Assembly: GCA_003139615.1 (NCBI GenBank)
Contig: PLJH01000099.1
Coordinates: 1 to 51,908 of the forward strand
DNA: 51,908 nucleotides
From: Alphaproteobacteria bacterium
Lineage (GTDB): Bacteria > Pseudomonadota > Alphaproteobacteria > Micropepsales > Micropepsaceae
Direction of reading: 5' to 3'
Numbering within the stretch: position 1 is the stretch's first letter; every line of letters starts with the position of its first letter. The notes below the pieces were generated by a model. The model made no database searches, was not told the DNA's origin, and saw nothing but the letters and a program-made list of their open reading frames with translations. This document shows, one piece after another, positions 9,098-18,300 of the stretch. Position numbers and translations under genes: made by a program.

Positions 9098-10653
9098 ACG
9101 TTTCTCTCCCGGCCTTTCCAGTAAGGATCGCGCAGTTCGCGCTTGAGCAATTTTCCCATCGTGTTGCGCGGCAGCTCTGCGACGATGTCGATGCTTCTGG
9201 GCCGTTTGTACGACGCAAGCATCTCGACGCAATGTGCCTGCAGTGACGCTTCGTCCGTCACGTGTCCCGGCTTGAGTTCGCAGAAGGCCTTGACCTGCTC
9301 ACCGAATTCTTCGTCCGGAATGCCGATGACGGCGACATCCTGCACGGCGGGATGACGCAGGATCGCGGCTTCGATTTCGGCCGGATAGATGTTCACGCCT
9401 CCCGAGACGATCATGTCCTTCGCCCGATCGGTGATGAAGAGGTAGCCGTCCTCATCGAGGCGTCCGACATCGCCGGTGCGATAGAACCCGCTCGCGTCCA
9501 GCGTGTCCTCGGCAAGCGGCTTTTGGTTCAAATATTGCCGGATGACGACCGGCGTCTTGACCCAGATCTCGCCGACTTTGTTCGCGGCCAGATCGTTGCC
9601 GCCTTCGTCGCGGATTCGAATGTGAACATGGCGATGGGGCAGGCCGCTCGAGCCGGGCTTGCGCGTCTGCATGTCGGGTGCCAGCGCCGTCAGCATGCCG
9701 GTCTCCGTCGCGCCATAGCCTTCCGCCAGACAATTGCCAAAGTGACCGATGATCCATTCCTTGAGAGAATAGGGCACCGGTGCGGCGCCGACGCCGAGCG
9801 CGCGTATCGAAGACACGTCGTATTTTGCGAGCGTCTCTTTCGGAAGGCCGGCAATGCGCTTGTACATGGTGGGCACGCCGGTCCAGAAATTGACGTGGTG
9901 CTTGTCGATCAGCCGCAACGCCTCCTCCGGATCGAAGCGACGCAGCATCACCGTCAGATTGCCCAGGCGTTGCGCGCCCCAGACGACGCCCGGGCCGGCG
10001 CCGTGATGCATCGGCATGGTCACCAGGACGACATCGCCGGGGTGCATGGGCCGGCCCTCACCCACGCTTTTCATATATTCCGCCATCTCCTTCACGGCTG
10101 TTTCGCTTGTGCCCGCTGCCGACTGTCCCATCACCACGCCCTTCGGCAAGCCCGTCGTGCCGGAGGTGTAGATAATGAGGGGAGGATTGGACTTGGCGAA
10201 GAGCGGCTCGCCGTCGCCGCTTTCGACGAGCTCGCGAAAGGAAACGAAGCCCGGAGCGTCCGCGTCGAGGGAAACGGCGAGCTTGATCGGCAAATCCGCG
10301 AATGCGGGCGCCAGCGCCGCGGGATCCGGATCGTCGCAGATGACGACCTGCGCGCCGCTGTTGGAGAGCACGTATTTCGTCTCGGCCGGCGTCAATCGCC
10401 AGTTCAGTCCCAGCAGGCGGCAACCGAGTTTGCCCAGCGCCGCGCTGATGACCGGCCATTCGGCGCGAATCTGCAATCGCGTGACAACAATGTCGCCCGG
10501 TTCGACACCGAGCTTGCGCAGTCCATGTGCGATGCGGTTGGCCTGGTCGTTCCATTCGCGCCAGGCGAGCGACCTGCCGCTCTCGATGATTGCGGTCGCA
10601 TCGGGCTTTTCGCGTGCCCAGTGTTCGACCGAACCGGCAACGGGCTCATTCAT
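9094..10653 (-). CDS. AMP-dependent acyl-CoA synthetase/ligase
   Basis: This 519-aa ANL-superfamily ligase starts at MNEPVAGS (10653), with GAGGAG about 9 bases upstream and an ATGA overlap with the TetR gene. The ATP-binding loop IYTSGTTGLPKG, the adenine-binding segment EGYGATETG, the YRTGDVG hinge region and the C-terminal catalytic Lys in PRNTMGKLLKRE are all present. It activates a carboxylic acid to its CoA thioester in the cytoplasm and is the entry enzyme of the operon. Chain length or ring preference cannot be told by eye. Confidence 0.9.
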   Translation of the reverse strand: MNEPVAGSVEHWAREKPDATAIIESGRSLAWREWNDQANRIAHGLRKLGVEPGDIVVTRLQIRAEWPVISAALGKLGCRLLGLNWRLTPAETKYVLSNSGAQVVICDDPDPAALAPAFADLPIKLAVSLDADAPGFVSFRELVESGDGEPLFAKSNPPLIIYTSGTTGLPKGVVMGQSAAGTSETAVKEMAEYMKSVGEGRPMHPGDVVLVTMPMHHGAGPGVVWGAQRLGNLTVMLRRFDPEEALRLIDKHHVNFWTGVPTMYKRIAGLPKETLAKYDVSSIRALGVGAAPVPYSLKEWIIGHFGNCLAEGYGATETGMLTALAPDMQTRKPGSSGLPHRHVHIRIRDEGGNDLAANKVGEIWVKTPVVIRQYLNQKPLAEDTLDASGFYRTGDVGRLDEDGYLFITDRAKDMIVSGGVNIYPAEIEAAILRHPAVQDVAVIGIPDEEFGEQVKAFCELKPGHVTDEASLQAHCVEMLASYKRPRSIDIVAELPRNTMGKLLKRELRDPYWKGRERNV

Positions 10654-11306
10654 GGAGCAAGGCTCCTCTTCAGCGAAGCGATAAACTCCGCCCGCACTGT
10701 CTTCAGATCGATATGCTTGGGATCGATCAGCCATTGCGTCACCGCGCCGCGAAGGCCGGACAAAATCAGCGTCGCCGTGGCATTCGCGTTGACCGATTTG
10801 CGGATGTCGCCCGCAGCGATTCCGGCCCGGATATTGTCGGCGATCGGTTTGACGCTATGCGCGTTCAGTTCGCCGATCCTCGTTCTGAGCGCCTCATTGG
10901 TAAGGGCTTCGCCCAGCACGGCGAAGAGCACGCGTGTGCGAACCGGATCGCGGCCGGCGCTTTCGAAATAATAGGACGCAACTCCGAGAAGCCGCTCGAG
11001 TCCGGCCGGATGCTTCTCGGCGCGCGCAGCGCCGCGCCCGAAACCACTGACGATATGCGTTGCGAGCGCACCGACGAGACCTTCCTTGCTGCCGAAATAA
11101 TGCGCCGGAAGGCCGCGGCTGTAGCCCGCGGCCTCGCCGATCTCGGCGAGCGTAAAGCGCTCCAGCCCCCGTTCGGCGACGATGCGTTCCGCCGCCTGAA
11201 GCAGGCGGCGCTCCGCCTCGCGTCTGCGTTCCAGCTGCGAGCGACGCGCTGCGGCGCCAGGTTTTGCATTGGTTGAGACGACGGCATCCATCCAGTCGGC
11301 TTTCAA
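10650..11306 (-). CDS. TetR family transcriptional regulator
   Basis: This 218-aa regulator has an N-terminal TetR helix-turn-helix (about residues 30-75; FTLAEIGEAAGYSRG, HYFGSKEGLV) and a helical ligand-binding C-terminal part. It is the first gene of the - strand operon and diverges from the DUF35/thiolase pair, so it probably controls both directions through sites in the 68-bp gap. An alternative start at MDAVVS (11291) is equally possible. Regulators of this kind usually respond to a CoA ester of the pathway; that is inference. Confidence 0.85.
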   Translation of the reverse strand: MKADWMDAVVSTNAKPGAAARRSQLERRREAERRLLQAAERIVAERGLERFTLAEIGEAAGYSRGLPAHYFGSKEGLVGALATHIVSGFGRGAARAEKHPAGLERLLGVASYYFESAGRDPVRTRVLFAVLGEALTNEALRTRIGELNAHSVKPIADNIRAGIAAGDIRKSVNANATATLILSGLRGAVTQWLIDPKHIDLKTVRAEFIASLKRSLAP

Positions 11307-11324
11307 TAATTTGCTTGTCAGCCA

Positions 11325-11341
11325 ACAAATAACATGTTTGT
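11325..11341. promoter_or_regulatory. candidate TetR operator in the divergent promoter region
   Basis: The 17-bp stretch ACAAATAACATGTTTGT has 5-bp inverted arms (ACAAA/TTTGT) and contains the perfect 8-bp palindrome AACATGTT. It lies between the divergent TetR and DUF35 genes. Size and position suit a TetR-family operator, but there is only one copy and no binding data. Confidence 0.4.
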
Positions 11342-11374
11342 CTCTCCGTCAAGTCATTTGTCACTGGAGAAATC

Positions 11375-11782
11375 ATGACCGCCCCAGACCTGCTGAAACC
11401 CGCGCTCTACCGCGCAGAAGGAAGCGACACCGATCCCGATCATCCGGCATTGCTCGGCGGCGCCTGCGAATGCGGCCATGTTTTCTTTCCGCCGCAGACC
11501 TATGGCTGCGAGCGCTGCGGCCGCATGTCGCTTGCCACGCGCGCGCTGTCGGGTGCCGGAAAACTGCTCGCATCGGCGCGCGTTCATCTGCACGGCGGAA
11601 AGACACGGGCAGCGCCTTTCACGATCGTCTCGGTCAGGCTGGACGACGGTCCCATCGTGCGAACCTTGCTGGCCGGCGACGACGCCGTGCATCCCGGCGA
11701 TCGCATGGTGACGATGCTCGTGCCCGTCACGAATGCCGAAGGCGCCGAACTGCTCGATCTTCGCTTCGTGCCGCAACGCTAG
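11375..11782 (+). CDS. Zn-ribbon OB-fold protein (DUF35)
   Basis: This 135-aa protein has an N-terminal rubredoxin-like zinc ribbon (Cys31, 33, 45, 48) followed by an OB-fold. GGAGA lies 6 bases before the ATG. DUF35 proteins pair with thiolase-superfamily partners and help bind acyl-CoA, as in the Ltp2-ChsH2 steroid aldolase and archaeal HMG-CoA synthase complexes. The thiolase-like gene starts 9 bases downstream, so the two products very likely form one complex. Confidence 0.85.
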   Translation: MTAPDLLKPALYRAEGSDTDPDHPALLGGACECGHVFFPPQTYGCERCGRMSLATRALSGAGKLLASARVHLHGGKTRAAPFTIVSVRLDDGPIVRTLLAGDDAVHPGDRMVTMLVPVTNAEGAELLDLRFVPQR

Positions 11783-11791
11783 GAGTGCCGG

Positions 11792-12937
11792 ATGTCAAAA
11801 TCCTTGAAAGAGCTTCGCCCCGTCTATGTCGTCGGCATCGGGCTGCATCGCTATCAGTTTTTGAGCGACACGACCTATGTTGACCTGGGCCTCACGGCCG
11901 TGCGCGCCGCGCTGGCCGATGCGAATATTGAATGGCCGACCGTAGAATCCGCCTATGTCGGTCGCGCTTTGCTTCCCATGGCCTGCGGACGTCCGATCCT
12001 GCGCCATCTCGGCGCCACGGGCATTCCCATCGCGCATATCGAAAATGCCTCCGCATCCGGCTCGACGGCGTTCCGGCAAGCCTGCATCGAAGTCGCATCC
12101 GGAACGAGCGATGTTTCGCTGGCGCTGGGTGTCGACAAGCCGATGGCGATCGCGCGCGCCGAAGGACTGACCGGCATCGGCAATCTGGCCGACGACGCCA
12201 TTGCGCCCTTCACGCATTTCGCGCTCCTCGCCGACCAGTACGCGACGCAATATGGTGTCCGGCACGAGGACATCGCATTGGTGGCCGTGAAGAACCATCG
12301 CAACGGCGCAAAGAACCCGTTCGCGCAACATCAAAAGGAACGCACGCTCGACGAAATTCTCGGCGGCAAGAAGATTTCAGGCACGTTCACCTCATTGCAA
12401 TGCACGCCTGTCGGAGAGGGCGCAGCTGCCGTCATTGTCGCGTCGGAAGACGGCATCAAGCGCCTCGGCATTGCCGCGAGCCGCGCCGTGCGCGTTGCGG
12501 CATCGGCGGGACGCAGTCAGAAGGTCAACATCGACGCCACCCGCTATGACGCCGTCCTCACAAAGGAAACCGCCGAAATCGCCTTCCGCGAAAGCGGGAT
12601 ATCACCGCGTGCGCTTGACATCGTGGAACTTCACGATGCGTTCGCCGTCGAGGAGATCGAGTATGTCGAAGCAATGGGTATTTGCGGCGAGGGTGAGGCG
12701 ATCTCGCGGCTCAAGGACGGTGAGTTCGATATCGGCGGCCGCTGTGCGGTCAGCCCCTCCGGTGGATTAATCTCCATGGGCCATCCCATCGGACCAACCG
12801 GCCTGGGCCAGATTGCCGAGATCGCACGCCAACTGCGCGGTGAAGCCGGGTCCAGGCAGCACGCGGGCGCGCGCACCGGACTCGCGCATATGGTCGGTGT
12901 GGGAGCTGTTTGCTACGTGCATATTCTTCAGAAATAG
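11792..12937 (+). CDS. SCP-x-type thiolase-like protein lacking the nucleophilic Cys; probable acyl-CoA retro-aldolase
   Basis: This 381-aa thiolase-superfamily protein of the SCP-x/lipid-transfer group has AGGAG just before its ATG. The usual nucleophile motif (N-x-C-S-T-G-S) reads here ENASASGS (84-91), so the Cys position appears to hold Ser87. The HDAF (about 280) and GHPIGPTG (about 330) motifs remain. Loss of the Cys argues against ordinary thiolysis. In the Ltp2-DUF35 steroid enzymes a thiolase fold was repurposed for retro-aldol cleavage of a 3-hydroxyacyl-CoA, and that is my preferred role, together with the DUF35 partner directly upstream. A non-catalytic or condensing function is the alternative. 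Confidence 0.75.
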   Translation: MSKSLKELRPVYVVGIGLHRYQFLSDTTYVDLGLTAVRAALADANIEWPTVESAYVGRALLPMACGRPILRHLGATGIPIAHIENASASGSTAFRQACIEVASGTSDVSLALGVDKPMAIARAEGLTGIGNLADDAIAPFTHFALLADQYATQYGVRHEDIALVAVKNHRNGAKNPFAQHQKERTLDEILGGKKISGTFTSLQCTPVGEGAAAVIVASEDGIKRLGIAASRAVRVAASAGRSQKVNIDATRYDAVLTKETAEIAFRESGISPRALDIVELHDAFAVEEIEYVEAMGICGEGEAISRLKDGEFDIGGRCAVSPSGGLISMGHPIGPTGLGQIAEIARQLRGEAGSRQHAGARTGLAHMVGVGAVCYVHILQK

Positions 12938-13303
12938 CAAAGGGTCGCGGAACGACCGCTTCTGGCGGATTCTGTTGAAAAGTCCTCGGCGTTCGTCTGC
13001 GTTGGTTCGGCTTTATTTCGGTACGGCCATCCTCCTCATTCGTCGTAACACCGGCTCTCTCATTTTCACGAAGATATCAACGGTTCTCGCGCGGCGCCTG
13101 TTGCATCCGCGGAAAACAGGCCAAGGCGCCACGCGAGCAAGATATTCATTCACACGATAGTGAAATTTGACAGGGTCGAAGTTTCGCCTCCATAGTGCCC
13201 GGAAAACCGGTATCCGGGATGATGCCGAGGGGGAGGGAATAGAGTGGAAAAGCTCGCGCGCGCTTGCGGTGCGTTGCCACGCGCGTTCCGCGGGTTCTAG
13301 GCG
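12938..13303 (+). promoter_or_regulatory. intergenic region with a candidate sigma-70-type promoter
   Basis: No gene is recognised in these 366 bases. TTGACA at 13167-13172 is followed after 18 bases by CATAGT (13191-13196), a fair vegetative promoter for the transporter operon that starts at 13304. That would leave a leader of about 100 bases, in which I see no clear structure. Confidence 0.35.
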
Positions 13304-14662
13304 ATGGCGTCGCGCAGATTTTCGGATGTCGTTGTTGATCCTGCGCCTGTCGATAAGGCGCTTGGCGAGATCGCAGCACCGCCGCGCGCGCCCGGCACGC
13401 GCGCCTGGGTCGTGCTCTTCATGTTGTGCTTCGTCTATGTGCTCAATTTCCTCGATCGGCAGTTGCTGGCGATCCTCGCGAAACCCATCCAGGATTCTCT
13501 GCACGTTTCCGACGGCCAGCTGGGCCTGATCGGCGGGCTCTATTTCGCGGTGTTCTACTGCTTCATTTCCATTCCCGTGGGCTGGATCGCGGACAAGACC
13601 AGCCGCACCTGGGTGCTGACGCTAGCCTGCGCGATCTGGAGTGCGGCGACGATGGCCTGCGGGCTCGCCGCAAATTATGCGCAGCTTGTGGCGGCGCGCA
13701 TGACAGTCGGCTTCGGCGAAGCAGGCGGCGTGCCGCCGTCTTATGCGATCGTCACCGATTATTTTCCGCCGGGACGCAGAGGCACAGCGCTCGGTATTTA
13801 CAATCTGGGGCCTCCCATCGGCGCGGCCTTGGGCGTTGCCTTCGGCGCCTCTATTGCGGCCGCCTATAGCTGGCGCGACGCTTTCATCGTTCTGGGATCG
13901 GTGGGGTTGGTGGCTGCTGTGGCGATCGTCCTCGTCGTGCGCGAACCCGTTCGCGGCGGGCTCGATCAGGCGCCCACCGCCAAAGCGGCGGCGACGAATT
14001 TCCGGCAGACGATCGCGATGTTCTTCTCGCGGCCAGCACTTGTGCTGGCAGCCCTCGCGAGCGGGTCCACGCAGCTCATCACCTATGGCGCGGGAAATTT
14101 CGCCACGCTTTTTCTCATGCGCGAGAAAGGCATGACGCTGGGGCAGGTCGCCATCTGGTATGCACTGGTCCTCTTCTTCGGCATGGGGGGCGGCATCTTC
14201 GTGTCGGGCCGCGTGATCGACCGGTTCGCGAGGGCCTCGAAACAATCCTATGCGCTCGTGCCTGCCGCATCGCTGGCGCTCGCTATTCCGTTTTATATCG
14301 GGTTCGTCTGGGCGCCGACCTGGCCGGTCGCGCTCGCGTTCCTGATCGGCCCCACCTTCCTCAATTATTTCTACCTGTCGTCGGCGGTGACGCTCGTGCA
14401 GGAGGAAGTGCGCCCCGACCAGCGCGTCATGTCCGGCGCCTTGCTGCTGTTGGTCATGAACATGATCGGGCTGGGATTCGGCCCAACTCTCGTCGGTGCG
14501 GCCAGCGATTTCTTCCGTGCGAGCTATCCGCATCATTCGTTGCAGATGGCGTTCTATTCGCTTCTGCCGTGTTACGGCCTCGCCATCATTCTGTTCCTGT
14601 TTCTGGCGCGTGTGCTGAGGCGGGAACAGCGCCGGGAAAAAGAAAGAGAACAGCGCCCATGA
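13304..14662 (+). CDS. MFS transporter (Spinster-type)
   Basis: This 452-aa membrane protein has about 12 hydrophobic segments. The loop-2 signature region GWIADKTSRTWVL and segment RMTVGFGEAGGVPPSYAIVTDYFPPGRRG are typical of the bacterial Spinster-like MFS group, and NFLDRQLLAILAKPIQ near residue 50 marks helix 1. The C-terminus is strongly charged. It overlaps the carboxylesterase gene by ATGA. With an esterase and a glycosidase downstream, it probably imports a sugar ester, glycoside or the released acid. Confidence 0.85.
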   Translation: MASRRFSDVVVDPAPVDKALGEIAAPPRAPGTRAWVVLFMLCFVYVLNFLDRQLLAILAKPIQDSLHVSDGQLGLIGGLYFAVFYCFISIPVGWIADKTSRTWVLTLACAIWSAATMACGLAANYAQLVAARMTVGFGEAGGVPPSYAIVTDYFPPGRRGTALGIYNLGPPIGAALGVAFGASIAAAYSWRDAFIVLGSVGLVAAVAIVLVVREPVRGGLDQAPTAKAAATNFRQTIAMFFSRPALVLAALASGSTQLITYGAGNFATLFLMREKGMTLGQVAIWYALVLFFGMGGGIFVSGRVIDRFARASKQSYALVPAASLALAIPFYIGFVWAPTWPVALAFLIGPTFLNYFYLSSAVTLVQEEVRPDQRVMSGALLLLVMNMIGLGFGPTLVGAASDFFRASYPHHSLQMAFYSLLPCYGLAIILFLFLARVLRREQRREKEREQRP

Positions 14663-16299
14663 TCTTTGCTCGTCCTTTGCTCCTCGCTATCGCGGCGGCT
14701 GCCGCGTTGTGTTCGCCGTCTTTTGCAGAGCAGGGACCGGTCGTTCAGGCGCCCACCGGTTCGCTGCAGGGCGTCGTTGAAGGGCGCGCGAATGTCTTCA
14801 AAGGCATTCCCTATGCGCTGCCTCCTATCGGGCCCGCGCGCTGGACTCCGCCGCAGCCGGTGCCGGCATGGTCGGGCGTGAAGGCGGCGACGGATTTTGG
14901 GCCGGTCTGCTACCAGCCGACGTCGAAGCTCGCCAATATCTATGCCGACACGCCGCCCGCCATGAGCGAAGACTGCCTTTACCTGAATATCTGGGCGCCG
15001 AAGAATGCGCACAACGCGCCCGTGCTCGTGTGGATTCACGGCGGCGCGCTGCTGACGGGCTGGAGCAACGGAGCGATCTATGACGGCGCGAAGTTCGCCG
15101 CGCGCGGCATCGTTTTGGTGTCGATCAACTATCGCCTGGGCGTTTTGGGCTGGCTCGCGCATCCCGAATTGAGCGCGGAGCAGCCGACCAAGGTCTCCGG
15201 CAATTACGGCCTGCTCGACCAGATCGCGGCGCTGGGTTGGGTCAAGCGCAATATCGGCGCGTTCGGCGGCGATGCTTCGAACGTGACCATTGCGGGCGAA
15301 TCATCGGGCGGGTTGAGCGTCATGTATCTGCTCGCGTCGCCGCCCGCGCGCGGGCTGTTCGCCAAGGCGATTGCGGAGAGCGCCTATATGATCTCCACGC
15401 CTGCGCTGCGTGAGCGGCAGCACGGCGAAACTCCCGCCGAGGAAACCGGCACCAAGCTCGCGGCCAAACTGAATGCCAAAAGCATCGCGGATCTGCGCGC
15501 GATGGATGGCGGCAAGCTCACGATTGCCGCAATCATGGCCGGCTTCGCACCGTTTGGCGCGATCGACGGACAGATCCTGCCCGACCAGCTCGTCGATGTG
15601 TTCGACAAGGGCGCGCAGGCGCCCGTGCCGCTGATGGCGGGTTTCAACAGCGGCGAAATCCGCTCGCTAAGGGGCCTCGCGCCGCCCGTGCCTGCGAGTC
15701 CTGCCGAATATGAGCGCAGTATTCGTGCGCGCTATGGCGATCTCGCGGACGATTTTCTGAAGCGCTATCCCGCGACCGACCTGCAGGAAAGCATCTGGGC
15801 CACGACGCGGGATGCACTCTATGGCTGGACGTCTGAGCGGCTGGTGCGCAAGCAGACGGCATTGGGCCAGCCGGCGTTCCTTTATTTCTTCGATCACAGT
15901 TATCCTGCCGAAGACGCGGGCAATTTCCATGCGTTCCATGGCAGCGAATTGCCGTTCGTGTTCGGCACGATCGATCGCACGCCGCCGCAGTGGCCGAAGA
16001 TTCCGGCGACACCGGTCGAGCAAAACCTCTCCGACGCGATGGTCGATTACTGGAGCAGCTTCGCGCGAACCGGCCATCCGACGGCGGCGAACGCGCCCGC
16101 GTGGCAGCCTTACGGCACGGCGGCAGCCTATATGGACTTCACCGATGCACCGCATATGGCGGATCATCTGTTGCCCGGCATGTATACGTTGAACGAAGAC
16201 GTCGTCTGCCGCAGGCGGGCCGGCGGCGATCTTTCCTGGAACTGGAATGTAGGGCTCGCCTCACCGCCGCTTCCAAGTCAGACTGCAAGCTGCCGATGA
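14659..16299 (+). CDS. secreted type-B carboxylesterase
   Basis: This 546-aa protein starts at the ATG at 14659, inside the ATGA overlap with the transporter. A signal peptide (FARPLLLAIAAAAALCS, cleavage near FAE) is followed by the carboxylesterase fold: SEDCLYLNIWAP, the oxyanion HGGA, the nucleophile elbow GESSGG (Ser near 215; GESAGG is commoner) and the catalytic-His segment FHGSELPFVFG. It should hydrolyse carboxyl esters in the periplasm. It overlaps the GH1 gene by ATGA. Confidence 0.88.
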   Translation: MIFARPLLLAIAAAAALCSPSFAEQGPVVQAPTGSLQGVVEGRANVFKGIPYALPPIGPARWTPPQPVPAWSGVKAATDFGPVCYQPTSKLANIYADTPPAMSEDCLYLNIWAPKNAHNAPVLVWIHGGALLTGWSNGAIYDGAKFAARGIVLVSINYRLGVLGWLAHPELSAEQPTKVSGNYGLLDQIAALGWVKRNIGAFGGDASNVTIAGESSGGLSVMYLLASPPARGLFAKAIAESAYMISTPALRERQHGETPAEETGTKLAAKLNAKSIADLRAMDGGKLTIAAIMAGFAPFGAIDGQILPDQLVDVFDKGAQAPVPLMAGFNSGEIRSLRGLAPPVPASPAEYERSIRARYGDLADDFLKRYPATDLQESIWATTRDALYGWTSERLVRKQTALGQPAFLYFFDHSYPAEDAGNFHAFHGSELPFVFGTIDRTPPQWPKIPATPVEQNLSDAMVDYWSSFARTGHPTAANAPAWQPYGTAAAYMDFTDAPHMADHLLPGMYTLNEDVVCRRRAGGDLSWNWNVGLASPPLPSQTASCR

Positions 16300-17609
16300 C
16301 CGACAGGCCGGCGATCACGCGCAGAGGCGTCATCGCAGGCGCTGCGGGTCTCGGTGTCGCGACACAAATCAAGGCTGCGGAGGATCCACGCGTGCTGCCG
16401 AAAGATTTCCTGTGGGGGACCGCCATCTCCGCCTACCAGAGCGAAGGCAACAACACCAACGCGGACGCGTGGCTGCAGGAGAACATCAAGCCTACTTTGT
16501 TCAAGGAACGCTCGGCCGATGCCTGCGACTCCTATCACCGCTATGCGGAAGATATCGCGATTGCGGCCGATCTCGGCTTCAACTGCTATCGCATGGGCAT
16601 CGAATGGGCCCGCATCGAACCGAGCGAAGGCAGTTTCTCCAATGCCGAGCTCGATCATTATGCCGACGTGCTGGAAACCTGCCGCAAACACGGCCTGAAG
16701 CCGGTCGTCACCTTCAACCATTTCACCACGCCGCTGTGGTTTGCCGCGCGCGGCGGTTTCGAAGTTCCGGATTCGCCGGATTACTTCGCGAAGTTCTGCC
16801 GCAAATCCGCCGAGTATCTGGGCGGTTTGATGCATATGGCCACCACCTTCAACGAAGCCAACATCCAGTTGCTGGTGCAGATGATGCCGGGATTCGCCAA
16901 GGCGATTCCGTTGGCGAAGGCAGCACTCGCGGCAGCCGCCGCGGCCACGGGCTCTCCGAAATTCTCCACCGTCGCTTACGCCGACCCCGTGATCAGCACG
17001 CCGTTGATGCAGGAGGCGCACCGCAAAGGCTATGACGCGATCAAGGCCGCGTGCCCGTCGTTGTCCGTGGGCATCACCTTGACGACGCAGGACATCCAGT
17101 CCGTGGGCGATGCCTCGCTCGTCGCCCAATATCAGGACAAACTCTACGGCGATTGGGTCAATGTCGCGCGCACGCATGCGGATTTTCTCGGCGTGCAGAC
17201 CTATTCGCGCTTCCTCGTCGATGCGAACGGGTTCACCGCGCCGCCGAAGGGTTCCGAGATGACGGATGCGGGCTATGAATTCTATCCGCAGGCGCTGGCC
17301 GCCACGATCCGCTGGGCGCATCAGGCGATCGGCAAGCCGATCTATGTGACGGAAAGCGGCATCGCCACGGACGACGACACGCGCCGCATCGCCTTCATCG
17401 ACCAGGCGCTTGCAGGCGTGCGCGATTGCATTGCCGAAGGCATCCCGGTCCATAGCTACATGTATTGGTCGCTGCTGGACAATTTCGAGTGGGGCTCAGG
17501 CTACAGCAAGCATTTCGGCCTGGTGGCAGTCGACCTTCAGACGTTCAAGCGGACCTTGAAGCCCAGCGCGAAGCACCTCGGTGATATCGCACGCGCCAAT
17601 CGGATTTGA
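16296..17609 (+). CDS. Tat-exported glycoside hydrolase family 1 protein
   Basis: This 437-aa protein starts at 16296 in an ATGA overlap with the esterase. A twin-arginine-type signal (TRRGVIAGAAGLG) precedes the GH1 barrel (FLWGTAISAYQSEG). The acid/base Glu is in TFNEAN (about 187; TFNEP is usual) and the nucleophile in TESG (about 353; TENG is usual). Both Glu residues are kept, so it is probably an active beta-glycosidase in the periplasm with altered surroundings. Working with the esterase, it could strip esterified glycosides before uptake. Confidence 0.85.
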   Translation: MTDRPAITRRGVIAGAAGLGVATQIKAAEDPRVLPKDFLWGTAISAYQSEGNNTNADAWLQENIKPTLFKERSADACDSYHRYAEDIAIAADLGFNCYRMGIEWARIEPSEGSFSNAELDHYADVLETCRKHGLKPVVTFNHFTTPLWFAARGGFEVPDSPDYFAKFCRKSAEYLGGLMHMATTFNEANIQLLVQMMPGFAKAIPLAKAALAAAAAATGSPKFSTVAYADPVISTPLMQEAHRKGYDAIKAACPSLSVGITLTTQDIQSVGDASLVAQYQDKLYGDWVNVARTHADFLGVQTYSRFLVDANGFTAPPKGSEMTDAGYEFYPQALAATIRWAHQAIGKPIYVTESGIATDDDTRRIAFIDQALAGVRDCIAEGIPVHSYMYWSLLDNFEWGSGYSKHFGLVAVDLQTFKRTLKPSAKHLGDIARANRI

Positions 17610-17645
17610 TCTGCCTGACGCCGCGTCCCGATCTTCCTTTGCAGT

Positions 17646-18293
17646 TCAATAATCTCGCAGGTCGCGGAACGGCCTCGGCCGGGCAAGCGACGGAATCATG
17701 CGCGCGAGAACGAGGTCGCGCTTGATGAACTGGTGCCGAAGCGCCGCAAGCACATGCAGCGCGACCAGCCCGTAAGTGATCTTGGCGAGGAGGTGGTGCG
17801 CCGCGACGGAGAGGCTGTACACCCCGAGCTTTGTATCGAAAGGCAGCGTGCCGATGAACGGAATATCGGGCCAGTGCACGATGCCGAACAATACGATCGG
17901 AACATGGAGGTCCGCCGCCGACGACAAAGCCCATCCGGTGAGCGGCAAAGCCAGCATGATGAAATAGAAGCTCCGCTCGACGATTTTGGACGACTCTTTC
18001 TCCCATGCCCGCATCGTGTTCGCGAAAGGCGGCGGCGGATTCAGCATGCGCCATGCCAGGCGCAGAACGCTCAACAGCAGCACGGTGATTCCGATCGATT
18101 TGTGAATCTGAAAGACCGCCGCCCTCAACGGTCCATGCACGAGCGGGAACTGCCAGGCGATGAGAATGTTCGCGAGAATCAACGCGGCGACGCCCCAATG
18201 GAAAAAGATCGCGATATAGGTGAACCGCTCGAATTTATCCGTGGCCGCTGTCGGGTGTCGTTCCGCAACCGCAGCAGAATAATTGCTCAACAT
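17646..18293 (-). CDS. cytochrome b561
   Basis: This 215-aa four-helix membrane protein has the dihaem b561 pattern: His residues in IFFHWGVAAL, FQIHKSIGIT, AAHHLLAKITYG and VALHVLAALRH. It probably moves electrons from the quinone pool to a periplasmic acceptor; the cupredoxin nearby is a candidate partner. It has its own promoter of the ECF type (18324-18351). The very short leader holds a hairpin whose 3' arm carries the ribosome-binding site GAGGG. Confidence 0.88.
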   Translation of the reverse strand: MLSNYSAAVAERHPTAATDKFERFTYIAIFFHWGVAALILANILIAWQFPLVHGPLRAAVFQIHKSIGITVLLLSVLRLAWRMLNPPPPFANTMRAWEKESSKIVERSFYFIMLALPLTGWALSSAADLHVPIVLFGIVHWPDIPFIGTLPFDTKLGVYSLSVAAHHLLAKITYGLVALHVLAALRHQFIKRDLVLARMIPSLARPRPFRDLRDY

Positions 18294-18300
18294 GAAAGGA

